Assembly: GCF_905115235.1 (NCBI RefSeq)
Contig: NC_051852.1
Span: forward strand, 160,784,164-160,848,163
Length of the DNA: 64,000 nucleotides
DNA from: Hermetia illucens
Taxonomy: Eukaryota; Arthropoda; Insecta; Diptera; Stratiomyidae
Direction of reading: 5' to 3'
Notes under the pieces: model-generated
Databases searched by the model: none
What the model was told of the DNA's origin: nothing
The model's input: only the letters and a program-made list of their open reading frames with translations
Program-made: the position numbers and the translations under genes
Shown: piece by piece, positions 63,681-64,000 of the stretch
Position numbering within the stretch: the stretch's first letter is position 1
Layout of the letters: every line of letters begins with the position of its first letter

Positions 63681-64000
63681 ATCCCTTTTATATAATTTGT
63701 GTTTATTTCGGGAAGGACATATGATGATACAAAACGTTATTTGTTGCGCAGACTACTACTCGTACATTAGAACATCTCTTTAAAGCTGGGATTTCCAATT
63801 TGGTGGTCACATTGAGGTCACTCTTATGCGTAGCTTCCATGACACATTTTTCAAAGTATGTAGAAATTGGTTCTTGAGGTTCCTGGAAAACGGCTGCATT
63901 CTTTCTGTGGTATTCACTATAGCGACCTCTCTAAATAAAACCCACCCCATCTACGGTCGATTTGAACAATAACGTATCTCTTGATGTCTGCTTCTGTTCA
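63681..64000. other. Unassigned sequence at the window edge
   Basis: A minus-strand frame (about 63720-63930: RYSEYHRKNAAVFQEPQEPI, STYFEKCVMEATHKSDLNVT) is open for about 70 codons. I recognise no family and the window ends before context can be judged. Confidence 0.3.

Overview
The window looks like nuclear DNA of a fly (Diptera), probably a species with a large, repeat-rich genome. The evidence is short-intron genes with consensus GT/AG sites, an attacin gene with a TATA box and kappa-B-like motifs, and repeats of dipteran type (RTE, R1, Jockey, LOA and R2/R4-type LINEs, mariner remnants, a tRNA-derived SINE and short elements with GTCY microsatellites). The attacin sequence fits a soldier fly such as Hermetia, but that is an inference from memory of the family and no search was run.

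Host genes are few and short. From left to right they are: a mitochondrial trifunctional-protein beta subunit (3-ketoacyl-CoA thiolase, HADHB type; nine exons, 5583-7597, plus strand); a three-exon gene for a small RIIa-domain protein like RIIAD1 (18658-19325, plus); an attacin (two exons, 24371-25063, plus); two small intronless genes for secreted basic peptides (32369-32659 and 42511-42753, both minus); and the first coding exon of an ARL6/BBS3-like small GTPase (51185-51362, plus) whose other exons are not visible. No two of these form an operon or an obvious functional cluster. The attacin and the peptide at 32.5 kb both have kappa-B-like sites upstream and may both be immune-induced.

Everything else is mainly transposon debris, much of it nested. 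0-5 kb: 3' UTR copies of an R1-like LINE and three RTE blocks. 5.0-5.5 kb: mariner tail beside the thiolase gene. 7.9-10.9 kb: LOA-like fragment, mariner remnant, tRNA SINE and an RTE fragment. 11.4-17.7 kb: a nearly complete LOA-like LINE inserted into a Jockey/CR1-like LINE. 19.4-23.9 kb: an RTE element carrying two later insertions with target-site duplications. 25.2-27.7 kb: R1-like LINE with an internal tandem duplication. 27.7-29.0 kb: Ty3/gypsy fossil. 29.2-31.0 kb: RTE. 31.2-32.0 kb: long foldback palindrome. 33.5-42.4 kb: mosaic of R1, LOA, RTE and Jockey pieces. 43.3-47.5 kb: R1-like LINE whose reverse transcriptase core is replaced by an RTE piece. 48.0-50.3 kb: R2/R4-like LINE. 51.5-55.4 kb: LINE tail and a near-full-length RTE. 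56.2-63.7 kb: GTCY-type elements, a gypsy fossil and further LINE scraps.

I saw no CRISPR array, bacterial-type operon or rRNA gene. The least expected structures are (i) a roughly 600 bp SINE-like family with a fixed 5' head and a 3' tail shared with an R1-like LINE, (ii) a conserved hairpin/pseudoknot motif present in three places, (iii) a foldback of about 750 bp, and (iv) the candidate immune-type secreted peptide at 32.4-32.7 kb. Family names are from reading translated sequence by eye and boundaries are approximate unless a target-site duplication or splice site fixes them.
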